Shown here piece after piece: positions 21,226 through 33,095 of a stretch of 64,000 bases of DNA; the first letter of the stretch is position 1; each line of letters starts with the position of its first letter. The position numbers were made by a program, and so were the translations under genes. Under the pieces are notes generated by a model that was not told where the DNA came from, made no database searches, and was given only the letters and a program-made list of their open reading frames with translations. This DNA comes from Cherax quadricarinatus (taxonomy: Eukaryota; Arthropoda; Malacostraca; Decapoda; Parastacidae): assembly GCF_038502225.1 (NCBI RefSeq), contig NC_091390.1, positions 11,368,727 through 11,432,726 of the forward strand. The letters are read 5' to 3'.

Positions 21226-21557
21226 ATCACTTTCACTTCTCCAGATATAGGCTTGAGCTTGCTACCATCTGCAGCTCATAAGGCTGCCATCCCCACCAGC
21301 CCCTTCGAGGCGGGGTAGATGGCAGACCAGAGGCCTAGCTTCTCCCTACGAGCCCCGTGAGGGCGGGGAATGTGGCTAGGCCTGGGGACACTTGGTCCCA
21401 AAGATGAGGAGGTACTGTACCTCCTCCCATGGGAGACTTAAGTCTCGAGACACTCCCCAGATAGGGAGCCAAGGCCGGGTCACCACTACTTGGAAAAGAC
21501 CCGGGCCGGTAGAATACCGGCGAATAAAAAAAATAAAAAAAAAAATCACTTTCACTT
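21226..21557 (+). mobile_element. 306-bp A-tailed retroposon with 13-bp target duplication
   Basis: ATCACTTTCACTT at 21226-21238 and 21545-21557 brackets an insert of 306 bp (21239-21544). It is GC-rich with several self-complementary segments (for example CCCCGTGAGGGCGGGG; GACCCGGGCCGG; GAGGTACTGTACCTC) and ends in a broken A tract. It has no coding frame and no box B that I can find. It may be a SINE of unknown head or the truncated 3' UTR of a LINE. Confidence 0.75.
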
Positions 21558-21574
21558 GAATACAAGAGTAATGA

Positions 21575-22235
21575 TAGGAGAAGCAGCAGCAGTACTAGCA
21601 GCAGCAGCAGTACTAGCAGGAGCATCAGTACTAGCAGCAGCAGTACTAGCAGCAGAACTAGCAGCAGGAGCAGAAACAGCAGTACTAGCAGCAGCAGTAC
21701 TAGCAGCAGCACCAGCGCTGCTAAGCTACCAGGTGCTACAGCGTTGTTGCCGCGCACGTAAGCTGCGCCTGCACAGCGCTGTGCACAGCAGTGCGCAGCA
21801 CCAGCGCTTGTTGTGCACACTCAGCTGCTGTTAGCAGCACCAGCGCGTTGTGCCACGCAGCACAGCGCGTTAGCCAGTTGCTGCTGTTGCAACCAGCTGC
21901 GCTGCTGCGACCAGCAGCTAAGTCCCAGCTGTTGTTGCCCAGTTGCCAGCACAGCACCGCAGCACAGCACCAAGCACCAGCACAGTTAGTTGCGCTCCAG
22001 CTGTTAGCACACACAGCGTTAATCAGCACAGCTAGCAGCACCAGCGCTGCTGTCAGCCAGCAGCAAGCAGCACGTTAAGCAGCACTTGCGTATAAGCGAG
22101 CAAGCGCTAGCAGCAAGCAGCACACGTTAGCAGCCAGCTGCGCACCAGCTGCTGTTAAGCACCAGCAGCAGCACAGCAAGCAGCACAGCAGTTGCAGCAG
22201 TGCTCAGCAAGCTTGGCAGCAGCAGCCATGAAAAC
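21575..22235. repeat. AGC/GCA-rich degenerate low-complexity tract
   Basis: About 660 bp of AGCAGC-derived sequence with TACTAGCAG, CACAGC and CAGCGC words. It is a decayed trinucleotide-type repeat; the Ala-rich and Leu-rich frames it creates on both strands are not supported as genes. Confidence 0.8.
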
Positions 22236-22477
22236 AGCTTCGACAATAACAAAATAAAGTGTGTATAAGCAGGAGAAGGAAGACAGGTGCCAGAGGCGAC
22301 GAAGAGTGAGCTGTGTGGTGGAGGTGATGGGTGACAGCATCTCAGCAGTCCATGCCATGTATGGTGTAACAATACTGATGACTGACACAGCCAGAGAGGG
22401 AGAGAGTGAGGGAGGGAGAGAGAGTGAGTGAGAGAGGGAAATAGATGGCAAGTAACATTTGTACCTGAGAAAACGCA

Positions 22478-23185
22478 ATGATGATGGTCTCTAGGCACCA
22501 TGATGGTAATGCTGGTGCAGTAGTAAGGATGAATGGGAGAGTGTTGGCACCTGGGGAAGAAGTTGATATCCTTGGGGTGAAATTTGACTCCAAACTAACC
22601 ATGAAGAATCATGTTGTAAATCTTGCAAACAAGGCAGCCAGGAAGCTTGCATCACTTCGACGTATCTCGCATCTGCTTGATAGTTGGGGTTGCAAGATCC
22701 TGTATGAGGCACAAGTACGCTCACACCTTGAGTATGCTCCACTTTCTTGGTTTGCCTGCCCTCCCTCTCATCTGTGACTGCTTGACAGAGTAGAGAACAG
22801 AGCAAGACGTCTCATCTCTCGCCTGGACCCATCCTGGATAGATCTGTCATTTCAGCAGAGCCTTCAACATAGGAGGGATGTGGGTGGCCTTACTGTTATG
22901 TACAAGGCCAATATTGTCAAAATACCACACTTGGATCCACTTCGAGGACAGTGTGAAACAAGCTTTTATGCCACAAGACGGGCAGCCAGCAGCAACTTCA
23001 CTCTGGCTGTACCCTTCTCCAGAACATCACTCCATCTGAGATCATACATACCCAGGATGACTCGAGTATGGAACACATTCGTACAGCATAATGATGTCAA
23101 CGAGATAAAGTCAGTTGATCAAATGAAAATGCTGGTCCACAGATGGCTCCAACTTCATCCTGTTCCCTACTTGTATGTCTCATAA
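22478..23185 (+). pseudogene. Non-LTR retrotransposon RT C-terminal region, one nonsense codon
   Basis: A single frame runs for about 235 codons from 22478 to a stop at 23183-23185, interrupted only by TGA at 22775-22777. It reads LGVKFDSKLTMKNHV, ANKAARKLASLRRISHLLD, LYEAQVRSHLEYAPLSWF, then LLDRVENRARRLISRLDP, and ends VWNTFVQHNDVNEIKSVDQM and HRWLQLHP. This is the thumb/C-terminal region that follows the RT core in Jockey/CR1-type ORF2 proteins; the catalytic core is missing. The sequence belongs to a different subfamily from the CR1-like copies at 14, 18, 35-41 and 47 kb. The single stop and intact frame suggest a comparatively young copy. Function is not expected. Confidence 0.78.
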
Positions 23186-23276
23186 CAATAAAAATGCTTT
23201 CAAATGAGCTGATGTAGGTAACAGCTCTTAGCTTGCCAATAAAGTTAGGAATCCTTAACCTTGTCAAACCCTGTGT

Positions 23277-23440
<164 letters not shown>

Positions 23441-23569
23441 TCTGAAGAGTAAACAGTTTAAGATGAACGTAAAAACCAGGCTTAATTTTTCTCCGAACTT
23501 AAAAGGTGTTCAGAAAGATTAATTTATATCTTAAAAAAAACAAATCTTTGATGAGGATGGTTGATACTG

Positions 23570-23693
23570 GTTGTGTGTGTACATGCGAGAGTTCGCAGGG
23601 GTCGAGTCATAGCTCCTGGTCCCGCCTCTTTGCTAGTCGCTACTTGGTTCACTCTCTCCCTGCTCCAAGTGCCTATAGTACCTCATCTTAAAG

Positions 23694-23728
<35 letters not shown>

Positions 23729-23790
23729 CTCACCTAATTGTGGTTGCAGGGGTCGAGACTCAGCTCCTGGCCCCGCCCCTTCACTGGAAA
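23570..23790 (-). mobile_element. Two CR1-like 3' tails with (CA)n ends
   Basis: Twice, a GT-repeat is followed on the plus strand by a GGGGTCGAG...GCTCCTGG...CCCGCC block: 23570-23690, and again 23693-23790 after a longer (TG)n with GTATACTCACCTAATTG. These match the 3' UTR of the element at 35399-37062, so on the minus strand each copy ends in (CA)n. Confidence 0.7.
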
Positions 23791-23906
23791 ATTAAATATA
23801 TTTTTCTCACATATCCAATGGCTGCGCGAAGATGTTGATTTAGTGATCCAAGGCAGGTGAGGGAGTGACAGCGGCCCTAAAGTGGTGAGTCAGTGGAGAC
23901 GAACAC

Positions 23907-24377
23907 AGGGTACAGATGGGGTGAGGGAGGGTTAGGGCCCACAGATGGGGTGAGGGAGGGTTAGGGCCCACAGATGGGGTGAGGGAGGGTTAGGGCCCAC
24001 AGATGGGGTGAGGGAGGGTTAGGGCCCACAGATGGGGTGAGGGAGGGTTAGGGCCCACAGATGGGGTGAGGGAGGGTTAGGGCCCACAGATGGGGTGAGG
24101 GAGGGTCAGGGCCCACAAATGGGGTAAGGGAAGGTCAGGGCCCACAGATGGGGTGAGGGAGGGTTAGGGCCCACAGATGGGGTGAGGGAGGGTTAAGGCC
24201 CACAGATGGGGTGAGGGAGGGTTAATGCCCACAGATGGGGTGAGGGAGGGTTAGGGCCCACAGATGGGGTGAGGGAGGGTCAGGGCCCACAAATGGGGTA
24301 AGGGAAGGTCAGGGCCCACAAATGGGGTAAGGGAAGGTCAGGGCCCACAGATGGGGTAAGGGAGGGTTAGGGCCCAC
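23907..24377. repeat. 29-bp G-rich minisatellite, about 16 copies
   Basis: The unit contains GGGGTGAGGGAGGGTTAGGG followed by CCCACAGAT. Each consensus unit holds four runs of at least three G with short loops on the plus strand, a G-quadruplex motif. Some units are diverged (GGGGTAAGGGAAGG), and these also recur in blocks near 24110-24135 and 24290-24340. Confidence 0.95.
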
Positions 24378-24713
24378 AACTGGTGAGAAAGGGTACCAGG
24401 TCCTCAAGGGTCTAGGAAGAATCCGAGAACCAAAAAGAGGCGACAGATTGCCTAGAGTATAAAGGTGGGTTATGGAGATGGAAAGAAGCAGGGAAGGAAC
24501 TCACAAGAGTGAAGCAGCAGTAGGGTGTGAGGAGAGAACTCTAGATGTAAGGGAAGAGCCCCATGGAGCGAGGACGGAGCCCAGGGGTGAGGAAAGAGCC
24601 TCTGGGGTTAGGGTGGATGGTAGGAATGGTGGAGGGAAAGCTGGGTAGAAGTGTGGAGAGCAGACTGGGTGGATAGTACCTCCAGGTAGGTAGGTAGGTA
24701 GGCTAAATAGAGG
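24378..24713. other. Purine-rich spacer, no gene seen
   Basis: The sequence is rich in GGAAG and GAGGA words (AGAGCCCCATGGAGCGAGGA-type segments), with no clear repeat unit, frame or RNA. Confidence 0.45.
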
Positions 24714-26659
24714 GAAGGTTTGTGGTTACCAAGTGTATCATACAGTGGACTGACCAGGGACTGCTGAGGTGGTTTGTGGTTACCAAGTTTATCATACAGT
24801 GGACTGACCAGGGACTGCTGAGGTGGTTTGTGGTTACCAAGTGTATCATACAGTGGACTGACCAGGGACTGCTGAGGTGGTTTGTGGTTACCAAGTGTAT
24901 CATACAGTGGACTGACCAGGGACTGCTGAGGTGGTTTGTGGTTACCAAGTGTATCATACAGTGGACTAACCAGGGACTGCTGAGGTGGTTTGTGGTTACC
25001 AAGTGTATCATACAGTGGACTGACCAGGGACTGCTGAGGTGGTTTGTGGTTACCAAGTTTATCATACAGTGGACTGACCAGGGACTGCTGAGGTGGTTTG
25101 TGGTTACCAAGTGTATCATACAGTGGACTGACCAGGGACTGCTGAGGTGGTTTGTGGTTACCAAGTGTATCATACAGTGGACTGACCAGGGACTGCTGAG
25201 GTGGTTTGTGGTTACCAAGTGTATCATACAGTGGACTGACCAGGGACTGCTGAGGTGGTTTGTGGTTACCAAGTGTATCATACAGTGGACTGACCAGGGA
25301 CTGCTGAGGTGGTTTGTGGTTACCAAGTGTATCATACAGTGGACTGACCAGGGACTGCTGAGGTGGTTTGTGGTTACCAAGTATCATACAGTGGACTGAC
25401 CAGGGACTGCTGAGGTGGTTTGTGGTTACCAAGTGTATCATACAGTGGACTGTCCAGGGACTGCTGAGGTGGTTTGTGGTTACCAAGTGTATCATACAGT
25501 GGACTGATCAGGGACTGCTGAGGTGGTTTGTGGTTACCAAGTGTATCATACAGTGGACTGTCCAGGGACTGCTGAGGTGGTTTGTGGTTACCAAGTGTAT
25601 CATACAGTGGACTGTCCAGGGACTGCTGAGGTGGTTTGTGGTTACCAAGTGTATCATACAGTGGACTGACCAGGGACTGCTGAGGTGGTTTGTGGTTACC
25701 AAGTGTATCATACAGTGGACTGACCAGGGACTGCTGAGGTGGTTTGTGGTTACCTAGTGTATCATACAGTGGACTGTCCAGGGACTGCTGAGGTGGTTTG
25801 TGGTTAATAAGTGTATCATACAGTGGACTGACCAGGGACTGCTGAGGTGGTTTGTGGTTACCAAGTGTATCATACAGTGGACTGACCAGGGACTGCTGAG
25901 GTGGTTTGTGGTTACCAAGTGTATCATACAGTGGACTGTCCAGGGACTGCTGAGGTGGTTTGTGGTTACCAAGTGTATCATACAGTGGACTGACCAGGGA
26001 CTGCTGAGGTGGTTTGTGGTTACCAAGTGTATCATACAGTGGACTGACCAGGGACTGCTGAGGTGGTTTGTGGTTACCAAGTGTATCATACAGTGGACTG
26101 ACCAGGGACTGCTGAGGTGGTTTGTGGTTACCTAGTGTATCATAAAGTGGACTGTCCAGGGACTGCTGAGGTGGTTTGTGGTTACCAAGTGTATCATACA
26201 GTGGACTGACCAGGGACTGCTGAGGTGGTTTGTGGTTACCTAGTGTATCATAAAGTGGACTGTCCAGGGACTGCTGAGGTGGTTTGTGGTTACCAAGTGT
26301 ATCATTCAGTGGACTGACCAGGGACTGCTGAGGTGGTTTGTGGTTACCAAGTGTATCATACAGTGGACTGACCAGGGACTGCTGAGGTGGTTTGTGGTTA
26401 CCAAGTGTATCTATCATACAGTGGACTGTCCAGGGACTGCTGAGGTGGTTTGTGGTTACCAAGTGTATCATACAGTGGACTGTCCAGGGATTGCTGAGGT
26501 GGTTTGTGGTTACCAAGTGTATCATACAGTGGACTGTCCAGGGACTGCTGAGGTGGTTTGTGGTTACCAAGTGTATCATACAGTGGACTGTCCAGGGATT
26601 GCTGAGGTGGTTTGTGGTTACCAAGTGTATCATACAGTGGACTGACCAGGGACTGCTGA
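24714..26659. repeat. 54-bp minisatellite, about 36 copies
   Basis: Units contain GGTTTGTGGTTACCAAGTG, ATCATACAGTGGACTGACC and AGGGACTGCTGAGGT. The period is 18 codons and all copies are nearly identical, so several frames on both strands are open over hundreds of codons. Variants GTCCAGG/ACCAGG and ACCTAG recur in mixed order. No start context, signal or domain supports a protein. Confidence 0.97.
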
Positions 26660-26732
26660 AATAATTAATAGAGACAATAGACATAAAGCAATAGTTCAGC
26701 TAAAGACAATCAGAACAGTAAGAGCAACTAGC

Positions 26733-28768
26733 AGGTTGAACAACTAACAGGTTGAGCAACTAGCAGGTTGAACAACTAGCAGGTTGAGCAACTAGCAGGT
26801 TGAACAACTAGCAGGTTGAACAACTAACAGGTTGATCAACTAGCAGGTTGAACAACTAGAAGGTTGAACAACTAGCAGGTTGAACAACTAGCAGGTTGAA
26901 CAACTAGCAGGTTGAACAACTAGAAGGTTGAACAACTAGCAGGTTGAACAACTAGCAGGTTGAACAACTAGAAGGTTGAACAACTAGCAGGTTGAACAAC
27001 TAGCAGGTTGAACAACTAACAGGTTGAACAACTAGCAGGTTGAACAACTAGAAGGTTGAACAACTAGCAGGTTGAACAACTAGCAGGTTGAACTAGAAGG
27101 TTGAACAACTAGCAGGTTGAACAACTAGCAGGTTGAACAACTAGCAGGTTGATCTAGCAGGTTGAACAACTAGCAGGTTGAACAACTAGCAGGTTGAACA
27201 ACTAACAAGTTGAACAACTAACAGGTTGAACTAGCAGGTTGAACAACTAGCAGGTTGAACAACTAGCTGGTTGAACTAGCAGGCTGAACAACTAGCAGGT
27301 TGAACAACTAGCAGGTTGAGCAACTAGCAGGTTGAACTATCAGATTGAACTAGCAGGTTGAACTAGCAGGTTGAACAACTAGTAGGTTGAACAACTAACA
27401 GGTTGAGCAACTAGCAGGTTGAACAACTAACAGGTTGAACAGCTAGCAGGTTGAACAACTAGCAGGTTGAACAACTATTAGGTTGAACAACTAACAGGTT
27501 GAGCAACTAGCAGGATGAACAACTAACAGGTTGAGCAACTAGCAGGTTGAACAACTAGCAGGTTGAACAACTAGCAGGTTGAACAACTAACAGGTTGAGC
27601 AACTAGCAGGTTGAACAACCATCAGGTTGAACAGCTAGCAGGTTGAACTATCAGATTGAACTAGCAGGTTGAACTAGCAGGTTGAACAACTAGTAGGTTG
27701 AACAACTAACAGGTTGAGCAACTAGCAGGTTGAACAACTAACAGGTTGAACAGCTAGCAGGTTGAACAACTAGCAGGTTGAACAACTAGCAGGTTGAACA
27801 ACTAGCAGGTTGAACAACTAGCAGGTTGAACAACTAGCAGGTTGAACAACTAACAGGTTGAGCAACTAGCAGGATGAACAACTAACAGGTTGAGCAACTA
27901 GCAGGTTGAACAACTAGCAGGTTGAACAACTAGCAGGTTGAACAACTAACAGGTTGAGCAACTAGCAGGTTGAACAACCATCAGGTTGAACAGCTAGCAG
28001 GTTGAACAACTAGCAGGTTGAACAACTAGCAGGTTGAACTAACAGGTTGAACAACTAGCAGGTTGAACTTGCAGGTTGAACTTGCAGGTCGAACTAGCAG
28101 GTTGAACAACTAGCAGGTTGAACAACTAGTAGGTTGAACAACTAGCAGGTTGAACAACTAGTAGGTTGAACAACTAACAGGTTGAGCAACTAGCAGGTTG
28201 AACTTGCAGGTTGAGCAACTTGCAGGTTGAACAACTAGCAGGTTGAACAACTAGCAGGTTGAACAACTAGGAGGTTGAACAACTGGCAGGTTGAACAACT
28301 AGCAGGTTGAACAACTAGCAGGTTGAACAACTTGCAGGTTGAACAACTTGCAGGTTGAACAACTTGCAGGTTGAACAACTTGCAGGTTGAACAACTTGCA
28401 GGTTGAACAACTTGCAGGTTGAGCAACTAGCAGGTTGAACAACTAGCAGGTTGAACAACTAGCAGATTGAACAACTGGCAGGTCGAGCAACTAGCAGGTC
28501 GAACAACTAGCAGATTGAACAACTAGCAGATTGAACAACTAGCAGATTGAACAACTAGCAGATTGAACAACTAGCAGATTGAACAACTAGCAGATTGAAC
28601 AACTAGCAGATTGAACAACTAGCAGATTGAACAACTAGCAGATTGAACAACTAGCAGATTGAACAACTAGCAGATTGAACAACTAGCAGATTGAACAACT
28701 AGCAGATTGAACAACTAGCAGGTTGAACAACTAGCAGGTTGAACAACTAGCAGATTGAACAACAGGTG
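26733..28768. repeat. 16-bp minisatellite (13-bp variant), about 127 copies
   Basis: The unit is GTTGAACAACTAGCAG; a 13-bp form drops AAC. GTTG-AA-CAAC is self-complementary. Sub-blocks are fixed for TAACAG, TTGCAG (28310-28420) and AGATTG (28500-28720). A longer segment around 27340-27620 is repeated at 27650-27980 with the same variant order, a duplication of roughly 300 bp. Confidence 0.95.
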
Positions 28769-29008
28769 AACCGAGCTCAAGAACTCCACTGCCTGAACCA
28801 AAATTAGGAAATTGTAAGCAAATCAGAGTTATTTAGGGACGTTGTTGATGAGAAATACAAGTTATTTTCTGGGTTGTGTCGCAATGGTAATAACTACGAA
28901 TAAGAAGAATCAAAGATTAACAAAAATGAGAGAAATTACAAAAAGAATTGTGGATTTAAGGCGAAAGAAAGTTACTAAATCCACTTAAAATAATTTTCAT
29001 AATAATTA

Positions 29009-29298
29009 TAGGTGGCTTGGTGGCTAAAGCTCCCGCTTCACACACGGAGGGCCTGGGTTCGATTCCCGGCGGGTGGAAACATTTCGACACGTTTCCTTAC
29101 ACCTGTTGTTCTGTTCACCTAGCAGTAAATAGGTACCTGGGTGTTAGTCGACTGGTGTGGGTCGCAGCCTGGGGGAAACGATTAAGGACCCCAATGGAAA
29201 TAAGTTAGACAGTCCTCGATGACGCACTGACTTTCTTGGGTTATCCTGGGTGGCTAACCCTCCGGGGTTAAAAATCCCAACGAAATCTTATCTCAGGC
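29009..29298 (+). mobile_element. tRNA-derived SINE, near full length
   Basis: Box A TGGCTTGGTGG at 29013-29023, box B GGTTCGATTCC at 29056-29066, the same body as 302-590, and the tail CGAAATCTTATCT. It is the least damaged copy in the window. Confidence 0.87.
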
Positions 29299-29656
29299 AC
29301 ATATTTTTGGTTGAGGGGTTGGGTTTGAGAAGGACCTGCCTAACATGGGCCAGTTGGCCTCCTGCATTGTGAATTACGTACTTATAATAGATGAAAAATA
29401 TGGAAGAAAATGGAAAATCCGGTGAAAGTGAGAATAACATTTGTGAAGAATACACTAAAACGGATAGATTATTCTAAGTAATATTGGAAATAAGAAAACT
29501 TATGTTAACTAAATAGAAAGCATCGAGAAAAAGGCAAATAAAAAATAATTGGAGAAGACGGAGCAGGAAGAATGAGGAATGGAACACTTAGGCCAAAAAA
29601 AATCACATTACGAAAAATTAAAAACACTATGAATGCTGCAAATTTAAGGCGATTAT
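29299..29656. other. Spacer with a CR1-like 3' UTR scrap
   Basis: At 29330-29385 'AGAAGGACCTGCC' and CATGGGCCAGTTGGCCTCCT match the 3' UTR of the copy at 14075-14635. The remainder is A-rich unique sequence without a gene. Confidence 0.45.
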
Positions 29657-30017
29657 GGTAGTAGGTTGGTTGACAGCAACCACCCAGGGAGGTACTACCT
29701 TCCTGTGGTAGTAGGTTGGTTGACAGCAACCACCCAGGGAGGTACTACCTTCCTGTGGTAGTAGGTTGGTAGACAGCAACCACCCAGGGAGGTACTACCT
29801 TCCTGTGGTAGTAGGTTGGTTGACAGCAACCACCCAGGGAGGTACTACCTTCCTGTGGTAGTAGGTTGGTTGACAGCAATCACCCAGGGAGGTACTACCA
29901 TCCTGTGGTAGTAGGTTGGTTGACAACAACCACCCAGGGAGGTACTACCATCCTGTGGTAGTAGGTTGGTTGACAGCAACCACCCAGGGAGGTACTACCT
30001 TCCTGTGGTAGTAGGTT
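29657..30017. repeat. 50-bp minisatellite, 7 copies, ending at an assembly gap
   Basis: The unit starts GGTAGTAGGTTGGTTGACAG and ends GGGAGGTACTACC-TTCCTGT. GGTAGTA/TACTACC and GGTTG/CAACC are inverted pairs, so each unit can fold on itself. The array runs straight into the gap, so its true length is unknown. Confidence 0.93.
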
Positions 30018-30117
30018 NNNNNNNNNNNNNNNNNNNNNNNNNNNNNNNNNNNNNNNNNNNNNNNNNNNNNNNNNNNNNNNNNNNNNNNNNNNNNNNNNNN
30101 NNNNNNNNNNNNNNNNN
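30018..30117. other. Assembly gap (100 N)
   Basis: A run of exactly 100 N, the usual placeholder for a gap of unknown size. It lies between the 50-bp array and the retrotransposon endonuclease fragment. Confidence 0.99.
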
Positions 30118-31497
30118 GCCTGATAACCTGGTCTTTGACTGTTGTCTTTCTCCTTATGTGGCTATACAGCAGTTTCGGATCAGACCTGACTTAGAGTGCT
30201 ATGTCATTTTCATACTGTCGCTGGGCCTCCCTCCTCATTTGTGCATACTCGTTTCTGGTTCCTCGACTGATTTTATTTTCCCTGGTCCTTTGCCTTCTGT
30301 ACCTCTTCCATTCTCTAATGCACTTTGTTTTTGCCTCCCTACACCTTCGAGTAAACCAAGGACTCTCTTTGGTCTTCCCATTGTTCCTGCTGCTTTGGGA
30401 ACAAATATTTCCTCTGCCTCCTTGCATTTTGTTGTTACATATTCCATCATTTCATTTATTGACTTTCCTGCCAGTTCTCTGTCCCACTGACCCTCCCGCA
30501 GGAAGTTCCTCATACCTGTATAGTCCCTCCTTTTATAGTTTGGCTTTTCCCATTCGACTCCTGTTACCCTCTCCACTTGTAACTCGACTATGTAATCAAA
30601 ACTGCTCAGGGTGAACACAAGGTCCAGTCTTGCTGGCTCATCCTCCCCTCTCTGGTAGTGTCCCTGACGTGTTGATGCATGAGGTTTTCCAGTACCAAAT
30701 CCATCATCTTGGCTCTCCATGTTTTGGGACCCCCATGTGGCCCAAGGTTTTCCCAATCAATCTCCCTTTGATTGAAATCGCCCTTAACCAGTAATTTTGA
30801 TCTGCACGATTGAGCTCTTCATACCACCTCAGCCAGTGTCCACCATCACGCAGTTCTCTTCATATTCCTCTCTTGGCCTCCTGCAGTTCTGTGGTGGGTT
30901 ATACATCACTGCAATGACTACCCTATGTTCCCCAGACTGAATTGTACCTACTATGTAGTCCCTTTCTCCAATCTCGTCCATGCCTTCCATTTCCTCAAAA
31001 CCCCATTGGTTTTTTATGAGCAGTGCAACCCCTCCTCCCCCTCTGCTCCTCCTGTCTTTCCTCAGGATCTGATATCCCGGTGGGAAGACTGCGTCTGTTA
31101 TTGTCTCAGTGAGTTTCGTTTCTGTGACTATGATGTCTGGGGACTTTTCATTGATTATTTCATTCCACTCCTCGTATTTATTCGTTATTCCATCTGCGTT
31201 CGTGCACCAAACCTTCAACTTCTTATCTATCACGGTGGTCCTGGGAGAATATTGGGGTTGGGGGAGCAGGAGCCCTAGAGGGGGCCTATGGTGGTTTGTG
31301 GTGTGGATGAAGGCTGTGGTGGGGGGGGGATGAGGGCAGGGTACCCATAGGGAGCTGCAGTAGAGGTGGGGTTTGTGATGTGCGGGTTGGTGGCAGAGGG
31401 AACAGTGTGCCGGTTTCGGTTGAGATTGTTCAATTGCTTCGGGGTTGTCGAGGTTGAAGTCCTCCTGCGGGTGTTTCTGTAAGGTGTGCTCACTCAT
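30118..31497 (-). pseudogene. CR1-like retrotransposon endonuclease and linker, frameshifted
   Basis: The minus strand carries an APE-type (exonuclease-endonuclease-phosphatase) nuclease, which nicks the target in target-primed reverse transcription. Visible segments are LKVWCTNADGITNKYEEWNE, IIVTETKLTE, GYQILRKDRRSRGGGGVALL and VVIAVMYNPP (frame 31497-30829). The frame then breaks near 30830, and the linker before the RT (SPWFTRRCREAKTKCIREWK) is read in another frame at 30427-30191. The gap and the 50-bp array remove whatever followed. The N-terminal part of the frame is His/Pro-rich and unassigned. It could be the missing 5' half of the family at 35479, but the two are separate copies. Confidence 0.8.
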
Positions 31498-31701
31498 CCA
31501 CCTGAGTCTCGAATCTGCTCATCTTCATCAATGCATCCCGTTCCTCCTTTCGTCTTTGTACCCTCTCTGTCTCGTCCTTTCTTCCTGTGTTCTGTCGCGA
31601 TCGAAGTATACTCTCCAGTTTCAGTACTGGGAAGAACCATTTATCTAGTGAGTGAACATACCACAGGATTTCAGTACTGGGAAGCACCATTTAACTAGTG
31701 A

Positions 31702-32528
31702 GTGACATACCACCACGAAGACGATGCTGATATATCCTGTGAGTGACATGCCACCACGAAGACGATGCTGATATATCCTGTGAGTGACATACCACCACGA
31801 AGACTATGCTGGTATATCCTGTGAGTTACATACCACCACGAAGACTATGCTGGTATATCCTGTGAGTGACGTACTACCACGAAGACTATGCTGGTATATC
31901 CTGTGAGTGACATACCACCACGAAGACTATGCTGGTTATCCTGTGAGTGACATACTACCACGAAGACTATGCTGGTATATCCTGTGAGTGACATACTACC
32001 ACGAAGACTATGCTGGTATATCCTTTGAGTAACATACCACCACGAAGACTATGCTGGTATATCCTGTGAGTGACATACCACCACGAAGACTATGCTGGTA
32101 TATCCTGTGAGTGACATACCACCACGAAGACTATGCTGGTATATCCTGTGAGTTACATACCACCACGAAGACTATGCTGGTATATCCTGTGAGTGACATA
32201 CTACCACGAAGACTATGCTGGTATATCCTGTGAGTGACATACTACCACGAAGACTATGCTGGTATATCCTGTGAGTGACATACCACCACGAAGACTATGC
32301 TGGTATATCCTGTGAGTGACATACCACCACGAAGACTATGCTGGTATATCCTGTGAGTGACATACCACCACGAAGACTATGCTGGTATATCCTGTGAGTG
32401 ACATACAACCACGAAGACTATGCTGGTATATCCTGCGAGTGACATACCACCACGAAGACTATGCTGGCATATCTTGCGAGTGACATACCACCACAAAGAC
32501 TATGCTGGTATGTCGTACGAGTAAACAT
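31702..32528. repeat. 41-bp minisatellite, about 20 copies
   Basis: The unit contains GTGAGTGACATACCACCACG and AAGACTATGCTGGTATATCCT. The edges are more diverged than the middle. Confidence 0.94.
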
Positions 32529-33095
32529 ACCAAAATAACAGTATTTGGCCTCACCATTAACATATAAATAAACATTAGAGACATTTTGGCAATGTTTAGC
32601 TAAAATACATAAATTATCACACTAATCGTAACTGCTACTACGTTTCAATCTATGGCAAAATTTAAGACAAATCATATTTGATTTATACTTGTATAAAGTA
32701 TCAAGGTTAACCACTTGAAACAAAAGAAGAAATTATATTATTAACCACCATAAGACAGTTTTAAGCAGCGCCACTTATTGCTGCTAAGAAGAAAAAAACA
32801 GGAATATTTTAAGTGGGGAACACATGTGCAAATTAGCAATACTGAGCTAACATATTCAAGGCTGCAAGAAAATGCCTCGATATTCTTATAAATTCTAAGG
32901 TTACTGACGTTCACTAAAGGATCACTGACAGAATGTTATATTTTAACATTTCTGACATGTCCAGAAGCTACACTGTGTCACAAGATAGAATAAAATCTCA
33001 AACTATGTCTGTTTAGGAATTGTAGACAAGACGTTTACATGACGATGGAATTAAGTTATTCTGGGGTTGGTGAGTAAGTTACATGTGTAACTCTT
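32529..33095. other. AT-rich unique spacer
   Basis: The sequence is single-copy and AT-rich. I see no frame, repeat or RNA structure in it. Confidence 0.5.

Noticed and set aside
21575..22235. Alanine-rich or leucine-rich coding exons on both strands
   Set aside because: AGC-type low-complexity DNA gives such frames automatically; no conserved motif or splice signal.
24714..26659. CRISPR-like array of regular direct repeats
   Set aside because: The units are contiguous, with no variable spacers, and the setting is a eukaryotic repeat-rich region.
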